A DNA stretch of 64,000 bases, taken from the NCBI RefSeq assembly GCF_021462285.1, contig NZ_CP082787.1, forward strand, positions 2,356,001 through 2,420,000. Direction: 5' to 3'. The DNA comes from Serratia entomophila (GTDB lineage Bacteria > Pseudomonadota > Gammaproteobacteria > Enterobacterales > Enterobacteriaceae). Positions 1 to 7,980 of the stretch are shown in pieces. How positions within the stretch are numbered: the stretch's first letter is position 1; each line of letters starts with the position of its first letter. Made by a program: the position numbers and the translations under genes. Under the pieces are notes generated by a model. It did not search any database. It had not been told where the DNA came from and worked only from the letters and a program-made list of their open reading frames with translations.

Positions 1-554
1 AACTCGGTGCCGCCCACCAGGCCAGGTTCGATGTCGGTCACGCGAATGCGCGTGCCGTGCAGGTCGGCGCGCAGGCCGAGGCTGAACTGCTTGACGAACG
101 CCTTGGTGGCGCCATAAACGTTGCCGCCGGCGTACGGCCAGTTGGCGGCGGTGGAGCCGATGTTGATCACGTGGCCGATATTGCGTTCCACCATGGTGGG
201 CAGCAGGGCGCGGGTCATGTTCACCAGGCCTTTGGCGTTGGTGTCGATCATGGTTTCCCAGTCGTCGGCGTTGGCCTTGTGCGCCGGTTCCAATCCCAAC
301 GCCAGCCCGGCGTTGTTGACCAGCACGTCGACCTGGCGCAGCGCGGCCGGTAGTGCTTCAATCGCCTGCTGAATGGCGGCGCGGTTGCGCACGTCGAGGC
401 GCACGATATGCAGCGCTGCGCCCAGTTCATCCTGCAGCTCTTCCAGGCGCTCGATACGGCGGCCGGCGGCGATAACCTGATGGCCTTCGCGAATGAAACG
501 GCGGGCGATAGCTTCGCCGAAACCGGACGTAGCGCCGGTGACAAAAATGATCAT
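1..554 (-). CDS. ydfG: NADP-dependent 3-hydroxy acid / allo-threonine dehydrogenase (YdfG), 3' end off the window
   Basis: Short-chain dehydrogenase that oxidises L-allo-threonine, serine and 3-hydroxy acids with NADP. Reading leftward from the ATG at 554, the protein begins MIIFVTGATSGFGEAIARRF, which holds the TGxxxGxG cofactor motif. NNAG follows at about residue 80, then the catalytic stretch with Ser (NIGS) and YGATK. The sequence agrees closely with E. coli YdfG as I remember it, including the final visible residues VTDIEPGLVGGTEF. The C-terminal quarter lies beyond base 1. No frameshift is seen in the visible part. It stands alone on this side: the next gene upstream has its own terminator-like hairpin. 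Confidence 0.9.
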   Translation of the reverse strand, partial: MIIFVTGATSGFGEAIARRFIREGHQVIAAGRRIERLEELQDELGAALHIVRLDVRNRAAIQQAIEALPAALRQVDVLVNNAGLALGLEPAHKANADDWETMIDTNAKGLVNMTRALLPTMVERNIGHVINIGSTAANWPYAGGNVYGATKAFVKQFSLGLRADLHGTRIRVTDIEPGLVGGTE

Positions 555-643
555 GTTGCTGTTCCTCAACTGTTTTTACCTACATGCGCATATCATTAGC
601 ATAAACCCGTACGCAGTGGCAGCGGTTATCGCGGCGGAAAGCG

Positions 644-682
644 AAAAAGGGGCAAGCGGGGCCGGCTGGACAGCAGCCCCGC
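644..682 (-). terminator. Rho-independent terminator of the GNAT gene
   Basis: Just downstream of the acetyltransferase stop (690), 7-base arms at 656-662 and 676-682 (GCGGGGC/GCCCCGC) pair. Read on the minus strand they are followed by TTGCCCCTTTTT, an acceptable U-rich tail. Confidence 0.6.
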
Positions 683-689
683 GGAGGGG

Positions 690-1211
690 TTACAGCTGTG
701 GCGGTACCTGGTAGACGACGCAGTCGTACTTGATGTTTTCACGCTTTCCGGCCACTACGCCGCCGAGCGATTCCGCAATGCGGCGGCTGGCGGTATTCTG
801 CTCGGCCACCGGGTAGAGGAAGTGCTGCGGCCGGTAGCGTTCGCTGGCCCACAGCGCCATCGCCTGTACGATCTCGCGGCCATAGCCCTGGCCATGCAGG
901 TTCTCTTTCACCCAGATGCCCAGCTCCGGCGTGTGGCTGTGCAGATTGTGCACCCCGCCCACGCCGACGAACTGCTTGCCTTCGCGCAGCCGGGCGATAA
1001 AAATCACTTCCTCGCCTTCGCGGATCAGCGGCAGCCAGCCCTGCCAGACATTGGCGAACGCCTCCGGCGACTCTTCCGGCTCAAAATTCATAAAGCGCGT
1101 CAAGGTAGGGGTAATCGCCTGGTAAACATCGTCGGCGTCTGCTGCGGTAAAAGGGGCAATCAACAAACGGTCGGTGTCAACGCGGCACTGAGAAAGGTCA
1201 CTGTGATTCAT
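690..1211 (-). CDS. GNAT family N-acetyltransferase (RimJ/RimL-like)
   Basis: A 173-residue protein of the GNAT family, which transfers acetyl from acetyl-CoA to an amine; the substrate cannot be told. It starts MNHSDLSQCRVDTDRLLIAP, and the 'TDRLLIAPF' opening is typical of RimJ/RimL-type members. The acetyl-CoA loop is represented by 'ENLHGQGYGREIV' (about residues 110-122), followed by an N-x-x-S-x-R segment (NTASRRIAESLGG). I chose the ATG at 1211 because GAGG lies 8-9 bases upstream and the family alignment begins there. A longer open frame to 1439 adds unrelated residues. The gene is monocistronic, with terminator-like hairpins on both sides. Confidence 0.85.
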   Translation of the reverse strand: MNHSDLSQCRVDTDRLLIAPFTAADADDVYQAITPTLTRFMNFEPEESPEAFANVWQGWLPLIREGEEVIFIARLREGKQFVGVGGVHNLHSHTPELGIWVKENLHGQGYGREIVQAMALWASERYRPQHFLYPVAEQNTASRRIAESLGGVVAGKRENIKYDCVVYQVPPQL

Positions 1212-1242
1212 TATTATTACCTCGCTTTTCAGGCCAAAACGG

Positions 1243-1274
1243 CAAAAATCCGCCCCCGAAAAAATGAGGCGGAT
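1243..1274 (-). terminator. Terminator downstream of the MFS gene
   Basis: Inverted repeat ATCCGCC/GGCGGAT (1248-1254 and 1268-1274). On the minus strand the second arm runs directly into TTTTTG, a standard intrinsic terminator. It separates the MFS gene (stop at 1309) from the acetyltransferase. Confidence 0.7.
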
Positions 1275-1308
1275 CGTTGATACTACGTGGATTGGCGACA
1301 GATGCGAC

Positions 1309-2745
1309 TTATTTTTGCGGCAGGCTCGGCGCCCGCGGCGCGGAAACCGATTTTTTCTGGCGGATTTCGTTGCCGGCGTCCGGGTTGAGGGTAACGCTGT
1401 CCACCACCGCCAACAGGGCGATAACGCCGATGGCGGCAAACGCCAGTTGGAAATCGGCCAGCGGCACGGCGGCGGCGTGGCCGGGGAACAGCATCTCCGC
1501 CAGCCGCAGCGCCAGCGCGCCGAAGGCGATGCTCAACCCGCAGCCCAACTGCTGCATCATGTTGAACAGGGTGTTGGCGCCGCTCATTTTCGGCTGCGGC
1601 ACCTCGGAGAACGCCAGGGTGTTAAGGGCGGTGAACTGCATCGAGCGCGTCAGGCCGCTGACAAACAGCAGCGCCAGAATCAGCCAGGTCGGGGTCTGCG
1701 GCGTGAGCAAGGCGCAGGCGAAAATGGTGGCGGCATTCAGCAGCCCGTTGCCCACCAGGATGGTGCGGAACGGGAAACGAAACAGCACCGCGCTGGTAAA
1801 GGGTTTCATCACCAGGTTGCCGGCGAACACCGCCAGCACCAGCAGCCCGGCGTCGAATGCGCTGAGGCCGAACGCCAGCTGGAACATCAGAGGCAGCAGG
1901 AAAGGCACCGCGCCGATGGCGATGCGGAACAGCGTGCCGCCCCATATGGTGACGGCGTAACTTTTTATGCGCATCGCCCACAGCTCCACCAGCGGGTGCG
2001 GGCTGCGTTTGGCGTGGCGCACCGCCAGCAGCCCGAGCGCCAGGCTGCCGCCGACGCACAGCACCGGCACCAGCCAGGAAAGCTGCGGGTGGCTGATCAG
2101 GTCCAGCCCGAACATCAGGCCGAAGCAGGCGACGCCGGTCAACAGAAAGCCGGGCATATCGAAGGGCGTGCCGGGCTGCGGGGCCTCCCTCGGGATCAGC
2201 CGCGCAGCCAGCAGCAGGGCCAGCAGCCCGAGCGGGACGTTAAGAATGAAGATCCAATGCCAGGAAGCGTAAGTGGTGATAAAACCGCCCACCGGCGGCC
2301 CGAGGATCGGCGCCACCAGCGCCGGCCAGGTAATGGTGGCGATGGCTTTGATCAGGTCCGGCTTGGCGGTGTTGCGTAACACAATCAGCCGCCCGACCGG
2401 CACCATCAGCGCGCCGGCGAAGCCCTGCAGAATGCGCGCGGCGGTAAACAGCGGCAGGCTGGGGCTGAGCGCGCAGAGGATCGACGCCAGGGTGAAGATG
2501 GCCACCGCCGCAGAAAACACCGCGCGGGCGCCGAAACGGGTGGCGATCCAGCCGCTGGCGGGAATGAACACCGTCAGCGCCAGAATATAGGCGGAAACCC
2601 CAATGTTCATGTCCACCGGCTGCACGCCGAACGAGGCCGCCATCTGCGGCATGGCGGTGACGATCACCGTGCCGTCGAGGTTTTCCATAAACATGGCGCC
2701 GGCCACCAGCAGCGGCAACGCGCTGGCGCGGGAAAAAAGGCTCAT
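1309..2745 (-). CDS. MFS drug/proton antiporter, MdtD/HsrA-like (DHA2 type)
   Basis: A 478-residue inner-membrane protein with many hydrophobic segments. It opens MSLFSRASALPLLVAGAMFM, then ENLDGTVIVTAMPQMAASFG, the first-helix signature of the EmrB/QacA family. 'SGWIATRFG' and 'GFAGALMVPVGRL' are the loop 2-3 and motif C-type regions shared with E. coli HsrA and MdtD. The expected role is proton-driven efflux of small toxic molecules; the substrate is unknown. The ATG at 2745 was taken because the family alignment starts there and GGAG lies about 10 bases upstream; the frame is open to 2850. It is 167 bases downstream of fecA on the same strand, with a hairpin between, so it is probably a separate unit. 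Confidence 0.85.
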   Translation of the reverse strand: MSLFSRASALPLLVAGAMFMENLDGTVIVTAMPQMAASFGVQPVDMNIGVSAYILALTVFIPASGWIATRFGARAVFSAAVAIFTLASILCALSPSLPLFTAARILQGFAGALMVPVGRLIVLRNTAKPDLIKAIATITWPALVAPILGPPVGGFITTYASWHWIFILNVPLGLLALLLAARLIPREAPQPGTPFDMPGFLLTGVACFGLMFGLDLISHPQLSWLVPVLCVGGSLALGLLAVRHAKRSPHPLVELWAMRIKSYAVTIWGGTLFRIAIGAVPFLLPLMFQLAFGLSAFDAGLLVLAVFAGNLVMKPFTSAVLFRFPFRTILVGNGLLNAATIFACALLTPQTPTWLILALLFVSGLTRSMQFTALNTLAFSEVPQPKMSGANTLFNMMQQLGCGLSIAFGALALRLAEMLFPGHAAAVPLADFQLAFAAIGVIALLAVVDSVTLNPDAGNEIRQKKSVSAPRAPSLPQK

Positions 2746-2876
2746 AGAGGCAGGCTCCGGGCGGAGCTCAGGCAAACTGCAGGCATAAAAGAAATCCCGT
2801 TTCAAAAATTTTGGCGCCGGAAGAATTTTCGAGCATAGCGCATCGGCCACGGGTTAAAAAGAGGTTAAGCGGGTGA

Positions 2877-2906
2877 TAATTAGCGGGCGCAGCAGGCGCG
2901 CCCGCC
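2877..2906 (-). terminator. Hairpin after fecA, probable terminator
   Basis: Eight-base arms GCGGGCGC (2883-2890) and GCGCCCGC (2898-2905) lie seven bases past the fecA stop. On the minus strand they are followed by TAATTATC, a weak U-run, so termination is plausible but not certain. Confidence 0.5.
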
Positions 2907-2912
2907 GGAGGC

Positions 2913-5219
2913 TTAGAACTTCACCGAGCCTTGCAGATAGACGGTGCGCGGTTGGCCGACGTACAGACCCTTGTTGTTGTCGTCATAGGCGCGGGTGAAA
3001 TATTGATGATTAAACAGATTCTTCACCCCAACGCCCAGGTTCAGGCCGGCCATTTCCGGGCCGAAATCATAGGCGGCGCGCAGGCCCCACAGCAGATAGC
3101 CCGGGATGCGGCCAGTGCTGCCGTCGGCGCTTTCCGCCACGGTGTTGGCGTTGTCGGCGAACTGGCTGGACTGGAACTCGCCGTTGAGGTTAAACGCCCA
3201 GTTGCCCGGAGTATAGTCCAGTCCCAGCGTGCCCTTGTGCTTCGGCGAGAACGGCACCTGGTTGCCGCGGTAAGCGCCGTCCTCACGGATGGTGGCGTTG
3301 ACGTAGGCGTAGCTGGCGTAAATCGTCATGTCCTCCAGCTGCGGCGTCAACGGCGCCAGATCGTAACGCAGGCTGCCCTCCAGCCCGGCGTGGCGGGTCT
3401 TGCCGCGCGCGGTGACGCTGTCGGTCACCTGGTTGGAATCGTACTGGTTGTTGAAGTTGATCAGGAACAGCCCGATCTCGCCGGTCAGCGCATCGCCGGC
3501 GTAGCGGGTGCCCAGTTCCCAGGTGCGCGCTTTTTCCGGTTCGATATTGCCGCTGTCCACCGCTTTGCCCATCTGGCTGTATTGCACGGTGCCGAACGAG
3601 CCTTCGGTGTTGGCGTACAGATTCCAATATTCGTTCAGGTGATACATCAGGTTAAGCGCCGGCAGCGGGGCATTGTAGCTGACGTCCAGGCGGTTGTTTT
3701 TGATGTGGTTGTTCTGATACGACGTGATGTGCTCGTAGCGCATGCCCGGCGTGATGGTCCAGTCGCCGATATCAATGCGGTCATCGATATAAAAGGCGTG
3801 CGCCTCGGTGCCGGACTGGGTGTCGCGGTCGTACGGGCCGTTGCCGGAAGGCAGCTTGCCGCCGCTGGCCTTGCTGTAGTAACGCAGCTCGTGGGTGGAC
3901 TCGCTGACATAGCGGTAGCCGACGCCGACCTCATGGGCCGATGAACCCCAGCGGAAACTTTGGCTGTAGCGCGGTTCCACGCCGCGCACCCAGTATTCAC
4001 GCGGCGAGAGCGTCAGGTTTTTGCCCTGATCCAAATAGCCGCTGCGCAGGGTGTAAGTATAGAAGCTCTGCACGTTGAACTTGTGCTGTTGGTCCGGCTG
4101 GTACTGATAGCCGAAGTTCGCCAACTGGCGGCGGCCCCAGAATTTGTCGTACGGGCGGGTCGACTGAAACGGGTTGGCGTTGTAGTCCGCCCGGCTAAGG
4201 CCGCCCGGCATCTCCGCCTCGCCCTGGTAGTATTGCAACAGGCTGTTGAAGGTATGCGCCTCGTTGGGGGCGTAGCGGCTCTTCAGCATCACGTCGTCAA
4301 TTTTGGTGGCGCTGTGCTCGCGCCAGTCGCTGCCGCGGGTGCCGGAGTAGAGCAGCGCCGCGCCGAGGCCGTTGTCGGCGGTGCCGCCGATCATCAGGTT
4401 GCCGGTGCCTTTCGGATGATCCTGGCGGGAGGTCGGGCTGAGCTGGCCCTGCATGCCGGCCGCCATGCCGAAGGTTTTCGGAATGGCGCGGGTCACGAAG
4501 TTGACCACGCCGCCGACGCTTTGCGGCCCATAACGCACCGCGCCGCCGCCGCGCACCACGTCAATCGCGTCCATATTGCCGAGCGAGACCGGCGCCAGCG
4601 ACAGCTGCGGCTGGCCGTAGGGCGCGAAGGGCACCGGGATGCCGTCCATCAGCACCGTCGAGCGGCTGGCCAGGCGCGGGTTGAGGCCGCGAATGCCGAA
4701 GTTCAGCGCCATATCGTGGCTGCCGGTGCCGTTATTTTCCGGCGCCACCACGCCGGGCACGCGGTTCAGGGCTTCGCGCAGCGTGGTGGTGCCGGTTTTG
4801 GCGAATTCTTCGCGGCGCACCACATCGCGGGCGCCGGGATGTTCGAACACGTCAATCTGGCGGCCTTCCGCCAGCCAGTCGCCGACCACGCTGATGTCTT
4901 CTTCTTTCTGCGGCGCGGGCAGCTTGACCAGCGTATAGCCCCGATTGCCGAGCGCTTTGGCCTGCAGGCCGCTGCCGGCCAGCAGCGCATTCAGGCCGTC
5001 GTCGGCGCCGTAGTTGCCGCTCAGCCCCGGCGAGCGTTTGCCGGCGGTCAGCGTACCCTCGACCGACAGCGCCAGGCCGGCCTGGGCGGCGAAGGCGTTC
5101 AATGCGCCGTCCAGTTCACCGGCCGGGATGTTGTAGCTGGCGGCCATCAGCGGTGAGGCGAAGGCCAGCCCGAGGGCGATCGCCAAAGGTTTCACCCGTT
5201 TTCCCCAAGAATTGTGCAT
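2913..5219 (-). CDS. fecA: Ferric citrate outer-membrane receptor FecA
   Basis: TonB-dependent receptor of 768 residues that imports diferric dicitrate and signals its presence to FecR. In order it has a signal peptide (MHNSWGKRVKPLAIALGLAF, cleaved near ASPLMAA), the N-terminal STN signalling domain (about residues 30-100), a linker, the plug domain ('NNGTGSHDMALNFGIRGLNP', 'YGPQSVGGVVNFVTRAIP') and a 22-strand-type barrel ending in VKF with a terminal Phe. Long stretches are the same as my memory of E. coli FecA, including the extracellular-loop regions. ATG 5219 is preceded by GGGAG. It follows fecIR by 111 bases in the usual order. The usual fecBCDE genes are missing downstream; an MFS gene lies there instead. 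Confidence 0.96.
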   Translation of the reverse strand: MHNSWGKRVKPLAIALGLAFASPLMAASYNIPAGELDGALNAFAAQAGLALSVEGTLTAGKRSPGLSGNYGADDGLNALLAGSGLQAKALGNRGYTLVKLPAPQKEEDISVVGDWLAEGRQIDVFEHPGARDVVRREEFAKTGTTTLREALNRVPGVVAPENNGTGSHDMALNFGIRGLNPRLASRSTVLMDGIPVPFAPYGQPQLSLAPVSLGNMDAIDVVRGGGAVRYGPQSVGGVVNFVTRAIPKTFGMAAGMQGQLSPTSRQDHPKGTGNLMIGGTADNGLGAALLYSGTRGSDWREHSATKIDDVMLKSRYAPNEAHTFNSLLQYYQGEAEMPGGLSRADYNANPFQSTRPYDKFWGRRQLANFGYQYQPDQQHKFNVQSFYTYTLRSGYLDQGKNLTLSPREYWVRGVEPRYSQSFRWGSSAHEVGVGYRYVSESTHELRYYSKASGGKLPSGNGPYDRDTQSGTEAHAFYIDDRIDIGDWTITPGMRYEHITSYQNNHIKNNRLDVSYNAPLPALNLMYHLNEYWNLYANTEGSFGTVQYSQMGKAVDSGNIEPEKARTWELGTRYAGDALTGEIGLFLINFNNQYDSNQVTDSVTARGKTRHAGLEGSLRYDLAPLTPQLEDMTIYASYAYVNATIREDGAYRGNQVPFSPKHKGTLGLDYTPGNWAFNLNGEFQSSQFADNANTVAESADGSTGRIPGYLLWGLRAAYDFGPEMAGLNLGVGVKNLFNHQYFTRAYDDNNKGLYVGQPRTVYLQGSVKF

Positions 5220-5330
5220 AGCTTCTCCCGAATCGTTTTCATTATTGCTGCAGTGTTTTATCTGGAGTCGAATGAAAAACGGAAAGGGACAATCAAGAAT
5301 GCGATTTTTTATCATTTTCATTTAAAAAGT
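5220..5330 (-). promoter_or_regulatory. fecA promoter region, candidate FecI-dependent -10
   Basis: The 111 bases between fecR and fecA contain, on the minus strand, GATTGTCCCTTT (complement of 5283-5294). This resembles the TGTCC -10 element I recall for the E. coli fecA promoter read by FecI. A GAAAAT element lies further upstream (5314-5319) but the spacing (22 bases) is longer than expected, so the -35 is unsettled. A partial Fur-like match (AATAATGAAAACGATT, complement of about 5234-5249) sits close to the start codon. Confidence 0.4.
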
Positions 5331-6287
5331 TCAGGCGGGGACGATTTGCAGCCAGTAGCGGGTGAAGCTTTGCAGGCGCACCGGCAGCGTCTGGCTGAGC
5401 AGGGCCAGGGCGCGATCGGTGTCGTTGAGCGGGAAACTGCCGCTGACGCGCAGGCCGGCGACCGCCGGATCGCAGCTCAGGCGGCCGTGGCGATAGCGAG
5501 CCAGTTCGGCAACCAGCCGATCCAGCCGCCACTGGCTGACGCTGATCGCCCCTCGAGTCCAGCCGTCGCTTACCGCCGCGGGCTGTTTCGCCTCGAAGGC
5601 TCCGGCGCTGAAGCTAACCTGTTCACCGGCGTTAATCAGGCGCTTCTCCTGCGGCCGCTGCGCCAGCTGGGCTTCGACCGCATGTTCCAGCACCGTCAGC
5701 CGCGTTTCGCCGCCGTTCTCGCGCACCAGGAAGCGGGTGCCGAGTGCGCGCATGGCGCCCTGCGGGCTTTCTACCCACAGCGGCCGGGCGTCGCGGCCGG
5801 TAATCAGGCTGATTTCGCCGGCGTGCAGGCGAATGAGCCGTTGCCGTGCGTCGTAATGCACGTCGACCGCGCTGGCGGTGTTCAGCACCATCTGCGTGCC
5901 GTCGCTCAGCACCACCGGTTTGATCTCGCCGGTGGCGGTGCGGTAGTCGGCGCGCAGCTCGCGGCCCAGCGGCGATTGGTAACCCAGCCAGCCGCCGCCC
6001 ACGCCGAGCAACAGCAGCAGGCTTTTCAGCAGGGCGCGGCGATCCAACGCCGCCTGTTTGCCGGCCTGCTCGAGCGTGCGGTAGCTGAACTTGCCCGGCA
6101 TGTCCTGCAGCTGGCTTTGCAACGCCTCGACGCGTTGCCAGGCCCAGCGGTGGTCTTCATGCTGTTGATGCCAGGCCCGCCACTGTTGCCGCTGGCGCGC
6201 GCCGGCGTTTTCGTCGCACAGCAGGGCGAACCACTGGGCGGCCATTTTCAGCGCCTGGCGCTGTTCGGGGGTGATTGGGGTGTTCAT
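5331..6287 (-). CDS. fecR: Anti-sigma / signal-transfer protein FecR
   Basis: A 318-residue single-pass inner-membrane protein that receives the citrate signal from the FecA N-domain and activates the sigma factor FecI. The cytoplasmic N-terminal part (residues 1-85) carries the DUF4880-type stretch 'AAQWFALLCDENAGARQRQQ', with W-rich 'WRAWHQQHEDHRWAWQRVE'. One membrane helix follows (ALLKSLLLLLGVGGGWLGY, about 85-105). The periplasmic FecR domain includes 'DGTQMVLNTASAVDV' and 'RALGTRFLVRENGGETRLTV'. Length matches E. coli FecR (317). The ATG overlaps the fecI stop by four bases (ATGA), so the two are translationally coupled. Confidence 0.95.
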   Translation of the reverse strand: MNTPITPEQRQALKMAAQWFALLCDENAGARQRQQWRAWHQQHEDHRWAWQRVEALQSQLQDMPGKFSYRTLEQAGKQAALDRRALLKSLLLLLGVGGGWLGYQSPLGRELRADYRTATGEIKPVVLSDGTQMVLNTASAVDVHYDARQRLIRLHAGEISLITGRDARPLWVESPQGAMRALGTRFLVRENGGETRLTVLEHAVEAQLAQRPQEKRLINAGEQVSFSAGAFEAKQPAAVSDGWTRGAISVSQWRLDRLVAELARYRHGRLSCDPAVAGLRVSGSFPLNDTDRALALLSQTLPVRLQSFTRYWLQIVPA

Positions 6288-6808
6288 CGGAAGGCGTCGT
6301 TTTCCAGGGCGAACAGCAGGCAGTGTTCAGTGGCCCTGGCCATGTATTTTTTAACCGAGCTGACGGAAACCCCAAGCTGCAGGGCGATGTCGGCATAGCT
6401 CAGGCCTTCCAGCTGCGACAGCAAAAAGGCCTGCTTCACCTTTGGCCCCAGCCCGTCGAGCATGCCGTCGATCTGCTGCAGGCTTTCCAGCAGGCACTGC
6501 CGCTGCTCCGGCGACGGGGCGCAAGCTTCCGGGATCAGCGCCAGCATTTCCAGATAGGCGCGCTCCAGCGTTTTGCGGCGGAAGAAATCGACCATCACCC
6601 GCTTGGCGAGGGTAACCAAAAAATCCCTGGGTTCGCGGACCGCAGCGGCCGCATCGCTTTTCAGAATGCGCAGGAAGGTGTCCTGCGCCAGATCGTCCGC
6701 GTCGAAGGCGCACCCCAGCCTGCGTCTCAGCCAGCCCTGTAGCCAGGAATGGTGGGTCGCATACAGACGCGACAGGGCGTCGTGAGGTGAGGTGGCGGTG
6801 GCGGACAT
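6284..6808 (-). CDS. fecI: ECF sigma factor FecI
   Basis: A 174-residue extracytoplasmic-function sigma factor that directs RNA polymerase to the fecA promoter. Region 2 is visible in 'FDADDLAQDTFLRILKS' (about residues 34-50) and 'FLVTLAKRVMVDFFRRKTLERAYLEML'. Region 4 is 'LEGLSYADIALQLGVSVSSVKKYMARA', the -35-binding helix-turn-helix. The sequence is close throughout to my memory of E. coli FecI. A Fur-like operator lies 37-56 bases upstream of the ATG, so expression should need both iron depletion and ferric citrate. Confidence 0.95.
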   Translation of the reverse strand: MSATATSPHDALSRLYATHHSWLQGWLRRRLGCAFDADDLAQDTFLRILKSDAAAAVREPRDFLVTLAKRVMVDFFRRKTLERAYLEMLALIPEACAPSPEQRQCLLESLQQIDGMLDGLGPKVKQAFLLSQLEGLSYADIALQLGVSVSSVKKYMARATEHCLLFALENDAFR

Positions 6809-6844
6809 GGTTTTCGCATTGCTGGTCAGGAAAGATGCGCGGAT

Positions 6845-6864
6845 GATAATTGAGAATGGTTATC
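6845..6864 (-). promoter_or_regulatory. Fur box upstream of fecI
   Basis: GATAATTGAGAATGGTTATC is a near-palindrome that fits the GATAATGATAATCATTATC Fur consensus with an interrupted centre. Its position 37-56 bases before the fecI start is where Fur represses the fecIR promoter in E. coli. Confidence 0.75.
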
Positions 6865-6900
6865 GTTTCAAGTTGGAAGCCGTCCCTGGCGTGCAGATAG

Positions 6901-7980
6901 TCAGCTTTCGCTTAGCCGTTTGCCGCTGGCGGCGTCGAACAGATGGATGGCGTCGAGGTTGGGCGCCAGCCACAGCGGCTGGCCGGCGGCCGCGGCAACC
7001 CGCCCGGCCAGCTGCACGTGCAGCCGGAAACCGCCCCAGTTGAGGTGCAACAGGCTGACGTCGCCGGTCACTTCCATAACCCGCAGCTCGGCCGCCGGGT
7101 GTTCGCTCTGTTCCGCCAGGCGGAAGTCATGGGGCCGCAGCCCGAGGATCACCCGGCTGTCCGGCGCCGCCAGCCGCCATTTGGCGGGCAGCTGCAGCCA
7201 CAGAGTGCCGCAGGCGACGCCGCGCCGGCCCTGGCGGTCGGTAATCACCCCCTCCAACAGGTTCATCGGCGGTGAGCCGATAAAACGCGCCACGAAGGTA
7301 TCGGCCGGGGCATCGTAAATCGCCAGCGGCTCGCCTTGCTGCACGATGTCGCCGTCTTTCATCACCACTATCTGGTCAGCCAGCGTCATCGCTTCGATTT
7401 GATCGTGAGTGACGTACACCGTGGTGGTTTTGAACTGCTGGTGCAGCGCCTTGATTTCGGCGCGCAGCTCCATGCGCAGCTGGGCGTCGAGGTTGGACAG
7501 CGGTTCGTCGAACAGAAACACCTTCGGGTTGCGCACCATGGCGCGGCCCATCGCCACCCGCTGGCGCTGGCCGCCGGACAGCTCGCGCGGGTAACGCTGC
7601 AACAGCGGTTCGATCGCCAGAGTGCGCGCCGCCTGCTGCACCTTGCTGTGCTGTTCGGCTTTGGCGACCTTCATCACCTGCATGTGAAACGCCATGTTTT
7701 CCGCCACCGTCAGGTGCGGATAGAGCGCATAGCTCTGGAACACCATGGCGATATCGCGATCGGCCGGATCCAGATCGTTAATCTTCTGTTTATCCAACAG
7801 GATGGCGCCGCCAGACAGGCTGTCCAGCCCGGCCAGCAGGCGCAGCAGGGTGGATTTCCCGCAGCCGGAAGGGCCGACCAGCACGGTAAAGCTGCCGTCT
7901 GGAATGATCAGGTCGAGCGGGTTCAGCACCCGCTGCTTGCCATAGCGTTTGGCCACTTGCACCAGTTCTACGCGTGCCAT
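6901..7980 (-). CDS. Sugar ABC transporter ATP-binding protein (MalK/UgpC type)
   Basis: ATPase subunit (359 residues) of a CUT1-type carbohydrate importer. Walker A is 'GPSGCGKST' (about residues 37-45), the Q-loop is in 'AMVFQSYALYPHLTVAENM', the signature is 'LSGGQRQRVAMGRAMVRNPKVFLFDEPLSNLDA', and the switch His is in 'VYVTHDQIEAM'. The C-terminal third is the OB-type regulatory domain ('GLRPHDFRL') found in MalK/UgpC. The ATG at 7980 shares one base with the stop of the upstream kinase gene (TGATG), so the two are coupled. It is the last gene of a five-gene operon. Confidence 0.92.
   Translation of the reverse strand: MARVELVQVAKRYGKQRVLNPLDLIIPDGSFTVLVGPSGCGKSTLLRLLAGLDSLSGGAILLDKQKINDLDPADRDIAMVFQSYALYPHLTVAENMAFHMQVMKVAKAEQHSKVQQAARTLAIEPLLQRYPRELSGGQRQRVAMGRAMVRNPKVFLFDEPLSNLDAQLRMELRAEIKALHQQFKTTTVYVTHDQIEAMTLADQIVVMKDGDIVQQGEPLAIYDAPADTFVARFIGSPPMNLLEGVITDRQGRRGVACGTLWLQLPAKWRLAAPDSRVILGLRPHDFRLAEQSEHPAAELRVMEVTGDVSLLHLNWGGFRLHVQLAGRVAAAAGQPLWLAPNLDAIHLFDAASGKRLSES

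Noticed and set aside
2931..3944. Long plus-strand open frame opposite fecA (and similar ones opposite xdhB, dcp and the rhs core)
   Set aside because: Shadow frames from high-GC third positions on the opposite strand; the proteins are low-complexity Arg/Ala/His/Gln-rich and the minus or plus gene is clearly the real one.
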